Assembly (NCBI GenBank): GCA_022821805.1
Contig: JAJECX010000015.1
Location: 1-64,000, forward strand
Direction of reading: 5' to 3'
Source: Anaerolineae bacterium
Lineage (GTDB): Bacteria; Chloroflexota; Anaerolineae; Aggregatilineales; Phototrophicaceae
DNA length: 64,000 nt
Notes under the pieces: generated by a model
Seen by the model: the letters and a program-made list of their open reading frames with translations, nothing else
What the model was told of the DNA's origin: nothing
Database searches by the model: none
In this document: positions 37,921 through 47,565 of the stretch, piece by piece
How the letters are laid out: every line of letters starts with the position of its first letter
Position numbering within the stretch: position 1 is the first letter of the stretch
Made by a program: the position numbers and the translations under genes

Positions 37921-39825
37921 CTATTCCGCTATCACCACGTCCGCCAGGGCTTGCATGTATAGCGGCTCGCCAGGATTGTCAATCCAGTCGTGCCTTTCGC
38001 CCGTTTCGCTGTTGTACAGAATTGTCATTAGCCGATAATTTCCTGGTGGCGCCTGGGCGATGCCGATTGAGAATTGTCGCATTCTATCCTCGTTCACCAG
38101 CGGCAGATCAAGCTGCGCGACCCGTTCCCAATCGGCGCTGATCAGCTGATGAGATAGGTTCAAGCCGTCGATCGGCGCATCGTCCTTCGCCGTCCACTTG
38201 TCAACAAAGAGCAAGGCTTCGCCATCCGCGCTCAGCGCCGCCGTGTAAAACTCGTACTCCAGAAACGCCGTTCTGTGTGTAGAAGCTATCCTAGGCGGCG
38301 CGCAATCCAGCGTCTCCCAACGATATTCGATGAGAATCGTGTCGATTCCAAGCTCGCGTGAACTGCAAGGCATATAACGCGCCTCCCGCATTATCGCTTC
38401 CAGCTCCGACGCCTCTGCCGCGCTCACGAGACTTGTTCGAACCATCAGCCATTGCGTCGGTTCGATGATCGCATGAAATCGAATTGCCTCTTGGAATCCG
38501 GCAGAATCTGCCGCGGATTGGACCTTGATACCATGACGAGTGAAGTAGAATTCATTCTGTGGATAATCGACTTTGGCCGGCCATTTGAGCCGAAAGTCAT
38601 CAAACTGGTAGCCCATTACCGTAGTTGTCGCCAAGTCATGTCGGGCGATCTCGCGGCTGACCGCATGCCATGGGATCAGCTCCTCATATCGTCCGCTGAT
38701 GGACAGGTATCGCGCCCACTCGTCCGACTGCTGATAAGCAGTTCCAGCCAACACCCATACCAGCGCGATCAATCCCAGCATTTTGCGAAGGCGATACAGT
38801 TGATATAGGCTGATCGCAATGCACGGAATCAAGAGCGCGAGCCCCGGTATGGTCAGGCGCAACGTGCCCGGCACGATAATGCCGACGAACTGCGTGAAGA
38901 GCGCCAGAGCGAGTAAGTAGTAGGCCAGAAACAGCAGGACTTTGCGCGACCGCTTGCATCGACGAATAAGCAGCAGCGCCAAACCCGCAATGGTCACAGT
39001 CAGCATTGCGACGCTGCCATTGAATCCGACAGACAGCCAACTTTCGAGAACGTCTAATGTGTTTTCTATCGTCGGCGCGGCGCTGCTAAATGTTTGGCTC
39101 ACCCCCGCCGAAAGCAGCACTGCCGCCCAGGGCGAAAACAGCGCAAGCGATGCTATCACGGCAAGCGAAACGCGCAGCCAGCGGCGGTCCTTGCGGACAT
39201 GCAGCGCATGGAAGATCCCCAGCGCGATGAGCAGCAGCGCGCTGATGGCGTGCGTGTTTACCAACGCGTAGCAAGCGGCCGCGAGCGCAACATACTCCCG
39301 CCGCCTGGGCGTTTGCCTTCGCCGTAAGATCCGCAGATACAGCCAGCAAACCAGCGCCGTGTTCAACATGAGCAGCGGATACATGCGCAGGTACACCTGG
39401 TAGAAGTTGAAAAACGTGTTGCTCGCCAAAATGATTACGGCAAAAACTCCCGCCATCGGCGATACAAAGTCGCGTGTCAGTCGGTATATCATCGCTGCCG
39501 AGAGCAAGCCGGCGAAGACGGATAGCAGGCGCCCGGTCGCGATATCGGCGCCAACCAGATGTCCCCAGATGTTGAGCAGCAGAAAATACAATGGTGTATG
39601 ATCCGGGCTGTTGGCCGCCAGCGACTGCAAGGTGTCAATCGGGGAATAGGGTCCATCGACGATCCAGCCGACGTTATACATCGAAATGAATTCATCGGTC
39701 CGCGGCGGAAACAGATCAACCGCCCGGATGCCCAGCAGCGCCAGCGCAAATAGAATGGGCAGCGCCCAAACCCAGTGATTCAGGTCTGTAAGTCCGCCTC
39801 GGATTCCGCGCCAGCTTCGTGTCAT
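37921..39825 (-). CDS. GT39-like glycosyltransferase, polytopic membrane protein
   Basis: 634 aa; PPRTDEFISMYNVGWI, LAANSPDHTPLYFLLLNIWGHLVG, many TMs; lies between pheS and pheT. Confidence 0.8.
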   Translation of the reverse strand: MTRSWRGIRGGLTDLNHWVWALPILFALALLGIRAVDLFPPRTDEFISMYNVGWIVDGPYSPIDTLQSLAANSPDHTPLYFLLLNIWGHLVGADIATGRLLSVFAGLLSAAMIYRLTRDFVSPMAGVFAVIILASNTFFNFYQVYLRMYPLLMLNTALVCWLYLRILRRRQTPRRREYVALAAACYALVNTHAISALLLIALGIFHALHVRKDRRWLRVSLAVIASLALFSPWAAVLLSAGVSQTFSSAAPTIENTLDVLESWLSVGFNGSVAMLTVTIAGLALLLIRRCKRSRKVLLFLAYYLLALALFTQFVGIIVPGTLRLTIPGLALLIPCIAISLYQLYRLRKMLGLIALVWVLAGTAYQQSDEWARYLSISGRYEELIPWHAVSREIARHDLATTTVMGYQFDDFRLKWPAKVDYPQNEFYFTRHGIKVQSAADSAGFQEAIRFHAIIEPTQWLMVRTSLVSAAEASELEAIMREARYMPCSSRELGIDTILIEYRWETLDCAPPRIASTHRTAFLEYEFYTAALSADGEALLFVDKWTAKDDAPIDGLNLSHQLISADWERVAQLDLPLVNEDRMRQFSIGIAQAPPGNYRLMTILYNSETGERHDWIDNPGEPLYMQALADVVIAE

Positions 39826-39849
39826 CGCCGTGTCCTCGTCCTGTGTTCT

Positions 39850-40884
39850 CTAGAATTGCTGCAAGAAGCGCAGGTCATTGCCCCAGAAGTAGCGGATATC
39901 CTCGATGCCGTGCTTCAGCATCGTGATCCGCTCCGGTCCCATGCCAAAAGCAAAGCCGCTCCAGACGCTGGGGTCATAACCGCCGTTGCGCAGCACATCC
40001 GGGTGCACCATGCCGCTGCCCGCGATCTCCAGCCAGCCGGTATACTTGCACACGCGGCAGCCCTTGCCACCACAGAGGAAACATTCGACATCGACTTCCA
40101 TGCTCGGCTCGGTGAAAGGGAAGTATGAGGCGCGATAGCGCACCTTGGCATTAGGGCTGTACATGCGCTTGGCGAATTCGGCGATGGTGCCCTTGAGGTC
40201 GCTCATGCGGATATTGCGCCCGATCGCCAGCCCTTCCACCTGCGTAAACTGAATTTCGCTGCGCGCCGTCACTTGCTCCTGCCGGTAACACATTCCGGGC
40301 AAGATGACCCGTATTGGCTTTGTGCCGCCAGCGCCCAACTCGCGCATCGCCCGAATCTGCCCCGGTGATGTATGCGTGCGCAGCAGTACCCGCGGATCCT
40401 TCGTATAAAATGTATCCTGCATATCGCGCGCCGGGTGGTGGGGCGGCAGATTAAGCAGCGTGAAGTTGAACTCGTCCTCTTCGACATCGCGGCTCTGATA
40501 CACCTGGAAGCCCATATCAGCCCAGATCATTTGAAACTCGCGATGCGTCCGCGTCGATGGATGCAGGCCGCCGCGCCGACGTGGATAAGCCGGCAAGCTG
40601 ATATCGATCTCGCCTTCTTCCAGGTCGCGCGCCAGCAGCTGACTTTGAATCAGCGCCTCGCGCTCTTCAAATGCCGCGCCAAGCTCCTTTTGCAGCGCAT
40701 TGACACGCTGCCCAAAGGCGGCGCGCTCTTCCGGCGGCAATGCGCCGATTGTGCCGAAGAGCTTGCCCACCGCGCCACGCCGCCCCAGGTACAGGCTGTG
40801 CCAATCGGTCAACGAATCAGAGTCCTTTAGTTGCTCCAGCGCAGAAAGCGCTTTTTCGCGGATATCCACTATCGCATCCGACAT
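39850..40884 (-). CDS. pheS: phenylalanyl-tRNA synthetase alpha subunit
   Basis: MSDAIVDIREKAL...; FYTKDPRVLLRTHTSPGQIRAM, FTEPSMEVDVEC, GFAFGMGPERITMLKHGIEDIRYFWGNDLRFLQQF. Confidence 0.96.
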   Translation of the reverse strand: MSDAIVDIREKALSALEQLKDSDSLTDWHSLYLGRRGAVGKLFGTIGALPPEERAAFGQRVNALQKELGAAFEEREALIQSQLLARDLEEGEIDISLPAYPRRRGGLHPSTRTHREFQMIWADMGFQVYQSRDVEEDEFNFTLLNLPPHHPARDMQDTFYTKDPRVLLRTHTSPGQIRAMRELGAGGTKPIRVILPGMCYRQEQVTARSEIQFTQVEGLAIGRNIRMSDLKGTIAEFAKRMYSPNAKVRYRASYFPFTEPSMEVDVECFLCGGKGCRVCKYTGWLEIAGSGMVHPDVLRNGGYDPSVWSGFAFGMGPERITMLKHGIEDIRYFWGNDLRFLQQF

Positions 40885-40934
40885 CTCGTCTCCTTCGCCC
40901 TTGATTCGCAACTCGGTCAGCGACCGACGCCCAA

Positions 40935-40972
40935 GAAAAACGCCCTCAGTCCAACTAGGGACGAGAGCGTAA
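40935..40972 (-). terminator. T-box-associated intrinsic terminator
   Basis: CGCTCTCGTCC...GGACTGAGGGCG stem followed by TTTTT on the minus strand. Confidence 0.8.
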
Positions 40973-41225
40973 ACGTTCCCGCGGTACCACCCTGTTTCAG
41001 CGCCATCTTATAGCGCCGCACTCGCTTTGTCCAATCACGCCGGACCGGCGGAGCGGACTACTTTGACGCCCAAGCGCCATTTCACCCGTCAGCTCGGAAG
41101 TGAATTCCGCAACTGCCTCCGCGGCCGCTCCCAGTCCATGGCAACCGCTCCCTGATTCGGCAGGCGCTTCTTCGCGCGCTTGCAGACTGTCTTCGTCTTC
41201 GCCTTTGCTTCTGCTATTTGCTTGG
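40935..41225 (-). promoter_or_regulatory. T-box riboswitch leader upstream of pheS (Phe-tRNA responsive)
   Basis: Minus strand reads AAACAGGGTGGTACCGCGGGAACG (T-box core at 40981..40994) then terminator CTCTCGTCCCTAGTTGGACTGAGGGCGTTTTT; candidate UUC specifier followed by A at about 41102-41104. Confidence 0.93.
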
Positions 41226-41283
41226 AGACATTATCGTGCGCCGCGCGCTTCCGTGTCAAGTGGATTTCCGACTATTCCGCGCC

Positions 41284-42558
41284 TCAGAGCCGCGATGTAT
41301 AGTCGCCTTTCACGATCCATTTGTAGGTGGTCAGTTCTTCCAGCGCCATCGGTCCGCGCGCATGCAGTTTCTGCGTGCTAATCGCCACTTCCGCGCCCAT
41401 GCCCATGGCGCTGCCATCGGTGAAGCGCGTGCTCGCGTTCCAATACACCGCTGCCGAATCGACCTCGTTGAGGAAGCGCTCGGCATGCGCCGCCGTCTCG
41501 GTCAAGATGCTGTCCGAATGCTGGGTGCCGTGCCGGGCGATGTGGGCGATCGCCTCGTCCACATCATCAACCACTTTCAAATTCAGCGTCAGGTTGTACC
41601 ATTCGGTGTCGAAGTCCTCGGCGGCTGCCGCCACCACCCTCTCATCAGCGCCGACTATGCGATAGGCGCGCTCGCCCGCGTGGAAGGCTACGCCAGCCGC
41701 GCCCAATACATCGACAACCTGCGGCAGCAGCTCGCGGGCAACCGACCGATGAACCAGCAGCGTCTCCATCGAATTGCAGACGGCGGGACGCTGCGTTTTG
41801 GCGTTGTCCAGCACTGGCAAGACCTTGTCCAGCTGCGCGCTATTGTCAACGAAGATATGGCAGACGCCGATGCCGCCCGTGATCACCGGAATGCTGCTGT
41901 TTTCGCGGCAGAAGGTATGCAAGCCGTTTCCGCCGCGCGGGATGATCATGTCGATATATTCATACAGCCGCAGCAACTCGCTGACGTAGCGGCGGTCGGC
42001 GCTGCTGATGTACTGAATGGCGCCCGCTGGGAAATCATGCGCCGCCAAAACCTCTTGCATCACCTGCGTCAGCCGCATATTGCTGTGGAGAACATCGGAG
42101 CCGCCGCGCAAAATAACGGCATTGCTCGTCTTCAGCGCCAAGGTCGAGACGTCCACTGTCACATTTGGGCGCGACTCATATATCGTGCCGAGCACCCCGA
42201 GTGGCGTGCGGCGCTTGATTAACCGCAAGCCGTTGTCAAGCGTAGTATCTTGCAATACCTCGCCGACCGGATCCGGCAATTCAGCGACCTTGCGCACATC
42301 AGTGACGATGCCCGCCATCCTCTTTTCCAAATCGATGCGGTCGCGAATCCAAATCGGATCAATGCCATTCTGAGCGGCCAAATCCAGGTCACGCTGGTTG
42401 GCTTCCAGAATGCTCAAAGTATTCGCTTCCAGCGCATCGGCGATTGCGAGCAGGGCGGCATTCTTGTCAGCGGTGGACTTCTGCGCCAGCGCCGCTGCCG
42501 CCGACCTGGCACACGCGCCCATTTGCTGCAAATCAATCGCTTGAGCCGTGATTTCCAT
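41284..42558 (-). CDS. proA: gamma-glutamyl phosphate reductase
   Basis: GVLGTIYESRPNVTVDVSTLALKTSNAVILRGGSD, PRGGNGLHTFC, STRFTDGSAMGMGAEVAISTQKLHARGPMALEELTTYKW. Confidence 0.96.
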   Translation of the reverse strand: MEITAQAIDLQQMGACARSAAAALAQKSTADKNAALLAIADALEANTLSILEANQRDLDLAAQNGIDPIWIRDRIDLEKRMAGIVTDVRKVAELPDPVGEVLQDTTLDNGLRLIKRRTPLGVLGTIYESRPNVTVDVSTLALKTSNAVILRGGSDVLHSNMRLTQVMQEVLAAHDFPAGAIQYISSADRRYVSELLRLYEYIDMIIPRGGNGLHTFCRENSSIPVITGGIGVCHIFVDNSAQLDKVLPVLDNAKTQRPAVCNSMETLLVHRSVARELLPQVVDVLGAAGVAFHAGERAYRIVGADERVVAAAAEDFDTEWYNLTLNLKVVDDVDEAIAHIARHGTQHSDSILTETAAHAERFLNEVDSAAVYWNASTRFTDGSAMGMGAEVAISTQKLHARGPMALEELTTYKWIVKGDYTSRL

Positions 42559-42798
42559 TCGACTACTGTCCTCTGGTCAATTGCCTGCGTCTAAGAATTA
42601 CTACAGCGCCGCCAAAATTGCAATTGTCAACGATGCCTTGACTGCTCTCACGGCGGCGGGCCGGTTTGGCGCACGATCCTTCAAAAGTTCTCTATTGTCG
42701 CGCTCCAAAGGAGGGTCTAAACTCCACCGCGCCGATCCTTCGGCGACTGAAACAGTAGCAGCGGCCTGAACGTCAGCAAATCCACGGAGCGAATCTTT

Positions 42799-43821
42799 AT
42801 GCAGCGGCTAGCGATGGATGGCGAGCGCGTTGTCAATGGGAGTCTCATTTTCTCCGTCTTGTTATGCGCCGCCATCATCGCCATGGGTGGCGCTCTCAGT
42901 CAATTTGAGATCATCCCGCATCCAGAAGATGGATTCGTCTATGAATGGCAGCTGGCCGAGCCGACGGCTTGGGGACAGCTTACCGCCTGGCTGGGTTTCG
43001 CCATTCACCAGGCGCTGATTTGGGGCACAATCGCCTACGCGCAAAGCCGCTACAGCAAGCGTGACTACGGCCGCAACCTTCGCCCGGTTAATCTATGGGC
43101 AATTGGCATCAACTTTGTTTTCATCGCGCTGCATTATCTCCAGACCCTATTCTTCTACGATGGCATTGCCCAGGATCTGCCCAGTTGGACGGCGCAATTC
43201 GCAGTGGCGCTGATGCTGATCATCGTCCTCGGCATGGAAAACCAGCGGCGTGGACTGTTTTTCGGACGAAAGGTCGGCTTCCGCCGCGCATTCACCGATG
43301 GCTTGCGCCGGTATCACGGCTACTTCTTCAGTTTCGCTGTCATCTATACCTTCTGGTTTCATCCAATGGCGCCGACTTGGGGACACTTGATTGGCTTTGT
43401 TCATGTCGTGCTGGTGATGACGCAAGGTTCGCTCATGTTTCTGCGCGTCCACTTGAACAAGCGCTGGATGTTCCTGCTGGAGATTCTGGTGCTGCCGCAT
43501 GCCGCTCAAGTCGCGCTAAATCAGGGCAACGACATCTGGCCGATGTTTTTCTTTGGCTTCGCGGCCATCTTCCTGGTTACACAGATGCACGGCTTGCGCT
43601 TGAAACCTTGGGTTCGCCAGGCATTTTATGCTTCGTTCCTGCTGCTCACCTTGTATGTGTACCTGGTCTTGCGGGAACCCTACCAGGTCAACGAGGTCGC
43701 GCGCATCCCGCTGATCGAATATCTGACGCTGTTTGTCATGTATTGGATTTATGTTGTGGGCGCTTGGGTCGGCAGCCGGATTCGCGCGCTGACAGCCTTT
43801 GAGGCTGGCGGGCTCAGCTAA
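42799..43821 (+). CDS. hypothetical polytopic membrane protein
   Basis: 340 aa, about 9-10 TM segments, no recognised family. Confidence 0.6.
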   Translation: MQRLAMDGERVVNGSLIFSVLLCAAIIAMGGALSQFEIIPHPEDGFVYEWQLAEPTAWGQLTAWLGFAIHQALIWGTIAYAQSRYSKRDYGRNLRPVNLWAIGINFVFIALHYLQTLFFYDGIAQDLPSWTAQFAVALMLIIVLGMENQRRGLFFGRKVGFRRAFTDGLRRYHGYFFSFAVIYTFWFHPMAPTWGHLIGFVHVVLVMTQGSLMFLRVHLNKRWMFLLEILVLPHAAQVALNQGNDIWPMFFFGFAAIFLVTQMHGLRLKPWVRQAFYASFLLLTLYVYLVLREPYQVNEVARIPLIEYLTLFVMYWIYVVGAWVGSRIRALTAFEAGGLS

Positions 43822-43881
43822 GCCCGCTCAGCGGTTAAACAACCGGCGCAAGTCCAACTCGAACCCAGGCAGCACATCCTC

Positions 43882-44400
43882 TCAGGAGAGCGTGCCATTA
43901 GGCTCGAGGGTTTGACTTTGGACTTGCCCATCCTCTCCTAAGCGACGGACTTCGGCAATCCGCTGCATTGGGTTAATGAGCCAAACCAATTGCGTCCCGT
44001 TGCGCAAGTAAATCAAGGCTTTGCCACGAAGTTCGGTGACTGTGTTGCTCGGTGAAGCGATTTCCACGGCGAGGTCCGGCATGAAGCCAGCGAACGTTTG
44101 CGGAATCGGATTTGGCATCCTAGCCTTCGAGACGAACGCGACATCGGGCGCATACAAATTGTGCCGATCATCAGACAGAAAGAATCCCGCCTCAACAAAT
44201 GAATAGCCCAAGCCCATTTCTTCCGCAAAATCTCCAATCATTCTGTCAATTCTTGAAGCAAGCCATGAATGCAGCAAATTTGTCGGCGACATTTCGCAGA
44301 GTTCTCCATTGATTAACTCATATTTTCTGTCTCTCTCGCCGTCCCAACCCTGCAACTCCAAGACATCATCCACGGTATACAGGCGCTTCTTGATTTCCAT
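43882..44400 (-). CDS. Uma2-family (DUF820) putative endonuclease
   Basis: YELINGELCEMSP, DRHNLYAPDVAFVS, MPDLAVEIASPSNTVTELRGKALIYLRNGTQLVWLINP. Confidence 0.9.
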   Translation of the reverse strand: MEIKKRLYTVDDVLELQGWDGERDRKYELINGELCEMSPTNLLHSWLASRIDRMIGDFAEEMGLGYSFVEAGFFLSDDRHNLYAPDVAFVSKARMPNPIPQTFAGFMPDLAVEIASPSNTVTELRGKALIYLRNGTQLVWLINPMQRIAEVRRLGEDGQVQSQTLEPNGTLS

Positions 44401-44478
44401 ATCTCTGCGCGTCCTTGTCCCATCTACACCGATTCTAACACGGTGAGGGAAAGATTGATCATTCTGCGCGAATTAGCC

Positions 44479-45573
44479 CTACAGCAGCGCCAGGTTATTG
44501 CGATGCAGCGCCGCATCGCCATAGCTATAGCCGAGGATATCGACAATCTCGCTCGATTTGAGGCCGCAGATCTTGCGTAAATCCGCGCTCTGATAATTGC
44601 TCATCCCATGCGCGATCGCGCGGCCCTCCGGTGTTAGCACCGTCAGCGTCGCCCCGCGCTCAAACTCGCCTCGCACCTCGCGAATGCCAACCGGCAGCAG
44701 GCTCGCGCCGCCGCGCAGCAAGACCTTGGCCGCGCCCGCGTCCACCACCAGCGAACCCTGCGTGCGGTCGGTCAGCAGCCAGCGTTTGCGGCTCTCCGAC
44801 CGATCCTTGGCTGCCTGAATCCGCGTGCCCAGTTTCTCGCCCGCCACCAGCCGCCGGACTACCTCATGCTCGCTGCCGCTGGCGATGATGGTCTCGATGC
44901 CGCTGCGGCTGGCGATCTGCGCCGCTTGAATCTTGGTGACCATGCCACCGGTCCCGATATTGCTGCCGGCGCCCCCTGCCAGTTCAAATAGTTCATCGGA
45001 TACCTGCGAGATATTCTGTATCAGCGCCGCTTCCGGATTCTTGCGCGGATCATCGGTGAAGATGCCCGGCTGGTCGGTGAGGATGATCAGCAGATCAGCA
45101 TCAACCACGCTGGCCACCAGCGCCGAAAGATTGTCGTTATCGCCAACGCGGATCTCTTCCGTGGCGATCGTGTCATTTTCGTTGACAATGGGGATGATGC
45201 GCTGCTCGATAAGCGTGTCCAGCGTATCGCGCGCATTGAGGTAACGCATGCGGTGGCTGAGGTCATCGCGCGTCAGCAGGATCTGCGCCGCCGTGATCTC
45301 GAATAGGTCAAACAAGTCCTGATATATGCGCATCAGATGGCTTTGACCGACCGCGCTGAGCATTTGCTTCGCCGGCACCGACTTGCCCAAATCGGGGAAG
45401 TCAAGCTTGCTGCGGCCCGCCGTCTGCGCGCCCGACGAGACGACAATGACCTCGTAACCCTGCTCGTGCAAAGCCGCTACCTGCTGCGCCAACTCCAGCA
45501 TGCGCTGAAGATTCAGATTAGGCGTGCCCTTGGTTAGCACGCTGGTGCCCAGTTTGAGGACGATCCGTCTCAT
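44479..45573 (-). CDS. proB: glutamate 5-kinase with PUA domain
   Basis: IVLKLGTSVLT, VSSGAQTAGRSKLDFP, PIVNENDTIATEEIRVGDNDNLSALVA, GTGGMVTKIQAA. Confidence 0.95.
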   Translation of the reverse strand: MRRIVLKLGTSVLTKGTPNLNLQRMLELAQQVAALHEQGYEVIVVSSGAQTAGRSKLDFPDLGKSVPAKQMLSAVGQSHLMRIYQDLFDLFEITAAQILLTRDDLSHRMRYLNARDTLDTLIEQRIIPIVNENDTIATEEIRVGDNDNLSALVASVVDADLLIILTDQPGIFTDDPRKNPEAALIQNISQVSDELFELAGGAGSNIGTGGMVTKIQAAQIASRSGIETIIASGSEHEVVRRLVAGEKLGTRIQAAKDRSESRKRWLLTDRTQGSLVVDAGAAKVLLRGGASLLPVGIREVRGEFERGATLTVLTPEGRAIAHGMSNYQSADLRKICGLKSSEIVDILGYSYGDAALHRNNLALL

Positions 45574-45661
45574 TCGCTGCCCCCTGTGGCTGGCATTCTA
45601 TGGCGGATTGCCTAAAGTTAGTAGGCAGAACCGATTGCGCAGGCCAGGCTCGCCTTCAGTT

Positions 45662-46810
45662 CTATCTCATCAATTGCAGCGCGTAGCCCAGCCGCAGCGC
45701 TGCCCGCCGCGTGAGCTCTTTCGCGTCCGCCAGCGCCGCCTCGAGCGACATCGGCTTGTCCACGATGGAGAAAGCCGCCTGCACACCGGCTTCATGCAGC
45801 AAGCGGTCATCGATATTCAATCCGCCGACGATGGCGATGGTGGGAACTCCGTATTCCGCCGCCAGCTGCGCCACGCCCAGCGGTCCCTTGCCATCGAGCG
45901 TCTGAGCATCGATCTGTCCCTCGCCGGTGACTGCCAGCGCGCAATCCTCCAGTTTCTCGCGAAAGCGATTATGCGCCAGCGCCAGGTCGATCCCCGACTC
46001 CAGCCGGCAGTTGAGAAAAGCCATAAGACCGGCGGCGAAAGCGCCAGCCGCGCCGCCTCCCTGTACCGCCCGCACATCGGCTCCGCGCTGCTCATGCACG
46101 ATGGTGAAACAATGACGCAGATTGCGCTCGAGCAGCTCGACCATCGCCTGGTCGGCGCCTTTCTGCGGACCGAATACGCGCGCCGCGCCCCGCTCGCCCA
46201 AGGTTGGATTTTCCACATCGGACGCGATCACGATTTCGACATCGCGCCAAAGCTTATCCAGTCCGCTGTCATCAATGGTTGCGAGCTCCGAAAGACCGCC
46301 ACCGCCATAGGCGATGGCATTCCCATCGGCGTCCAACAGCTTTAGTCCCAACGCGCTCAGGCAGCCCATGCCGCCATCGACTGTGGCGCTGCCGCCCAAG
46401 CCGATGATGATCCGCTCGACGCCGCGCGAAAGCGCATCCGCCATCAACTGACCGGCGCCATAAGTGCTCGCGACCAGCGGATTCAGCTCGGCCGGCGCCA
46501 GCAGCTCCATACCCGACGCCAGCGCCATCTCAATGACCGCTGTTCGTCCCTGTTCGATCAACCCGTATTCGGCTTCTATCGGCCGCATCAGCGGATCCGT
46601 CACTGGCAGCGATATCCGTTCGCCGCCGGTCGCCAGAAAGGCATCCAGCGTCCCATTGCCGCCATCGGCGATCGGCAGCTGCTCGATTACCGCGCCCAAG
46701 CCCGACTCGTCCAGCCCGCGAGCGATAGCGGCGCAGGCTTCAGCCGCGGTCAGGCTCTGCTTGAAGGCGCCAGCGGCAACCAGGATGCGTTCGCGCTCTC
46801 TTTCGTTCAT
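45662..46810 (-). CDS. glycerate kinase (GlxK/GarK family)
   Basis: AAGAFKQSLTAAEACAAIARGL, PIADGGNGTLDAFL, IIGLGGSATVDGGMGCLSALG. Confidence 0.93.
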   Translation of the reverse strand: MNERERERILVAAGAFKQSLTAAEACAAIARGLDESGLGAVIEQLPIADGGNGTLDAFLATGGERISLPVTDPLMRPIEAEYGLIEQGRTAVIEMALASGMELLAPAELNPLVASTYGAGQLMADALSRGVERIIIGLGGSATVDGGMGCLSALGLKLLDADGNAIAYGGGGLSELATIDDSGLDKLWRDVEIVIASDVENPTLGERGAARVFGPQKGADQAMVELLERNLRHCFTIVHEQRGADVRAVQGGGAAGAFAAGLMAFLNCRLESGIDLALAHNRFREKLEDCALAVTGEGQIDAQTLDGKGPLGVAQLAAEYGVPTIAIVGGLNIDDRLLHEAGVQAAFSIVDKPMSLEAALADAKELTRRAALRLGYALQLMR

Positions 46811-46887
46811 TGGCAAAAGACGCTCCAAACACTATGATTAACGACGGCAGTCGACCAAATTATATCAGTTTGAGGCAGGACGAAGAG

Positions 46888-47535
46888 ATGGACACTGACA
46901 AGGCGCTACACGCTATCAAATCCAGCGGCATCGTCGCCGGCATGCGCGGCGCCTTCCCGCCCGATGTCGCCCTTCGCGTCGCTGAAGTGCTGATGAACGA
47001 AGGCATAAATGTATTTGAGATGATGATGAACTCGGACGAGCCGATCGCGGCAATGGCGGCGCTCAAAGCCGAATACGGCGCGGATGCTTGCGTCGGCATG
47101 GGCACGGTGCTGAATGTCCAGTCGGCGCATCGTGCGCTCGACGCCGGCGCCGATTTCGTCGTTTCGCCCGCTTTTCAGCCCGATGTCGTGACGGCGGTCA
47201 TGCAGCGCGGCGTACTCATGGGACCGGGCGCTGCGACGCCTTCCGAAGCGGTCGCCGCCTGGGGCATGGGCGCGCCGCTGATCAAGCTCTTCCCGATCGG
47301 CGCGCTCGGCATCGAGTACTTCACCGCGATCTTCGGTCCGCTGAAGCACATGACCTTTATGTGCAATGGCGCCGTAAACGACCAGAACGCCCGCGAGTTC
47401 ATCCGCGCCGGCGCAGTGGCTTGCGGCATGGGCGCCTGGCTGGTCGGCGATGGGACCTGGTCGAAGTCGCGGCTGCGCAGCCGCGCCCGCATTCTTGTGA
47501 ACGCCGTCGAGAGCGGGCGGGCTGGGGTGGGGTAG
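46888..47535 (+). CDS. KDPG/KHG aldolase family protein
   Basis: GIVAGMRGAFPPDVALRVAEVLMNEGINVFEMMMNSDEP, VGMGTVLNVQSAHRALDAGADFVVSPAF, KLFPIGALG. Confidence 0.9.
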   Translation: MDTDKALHAIKSSGIVAGMRGAFPPDVALRVAEVLMNEGINVFEMMMNSDEPIAAMAALKAEYGADACVGMGTVLNVQSAHRALDAGADFVVSPAFQPDVVTAVMQRGVLMGPGAATPSEAVAAWGMGAPLIKLFPIGALGIEYFTAIFGPLKHMTFMCNGAVNDQNAREFIRAGAVACGMGAWLVGDGTWSKSRLRSRARILVNAVESGRAGVG

Positions 47536-47565
47536 CAGCAATTTGAAGACGGAAAGCATCATTCC

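Noticed and set aside
41218-42222. 334-aa plus-strand ORF opposite proA and the T-box
   Set aside because: Shadow ORF; proA and the T-box account for the sequence.
43882-44400. Uma2-family protein as a defence or mobile nuclease
   Set aside because: Uma2/DUF820 genes are common multicopy orphans in several phyla; nothing nearby supports a system.
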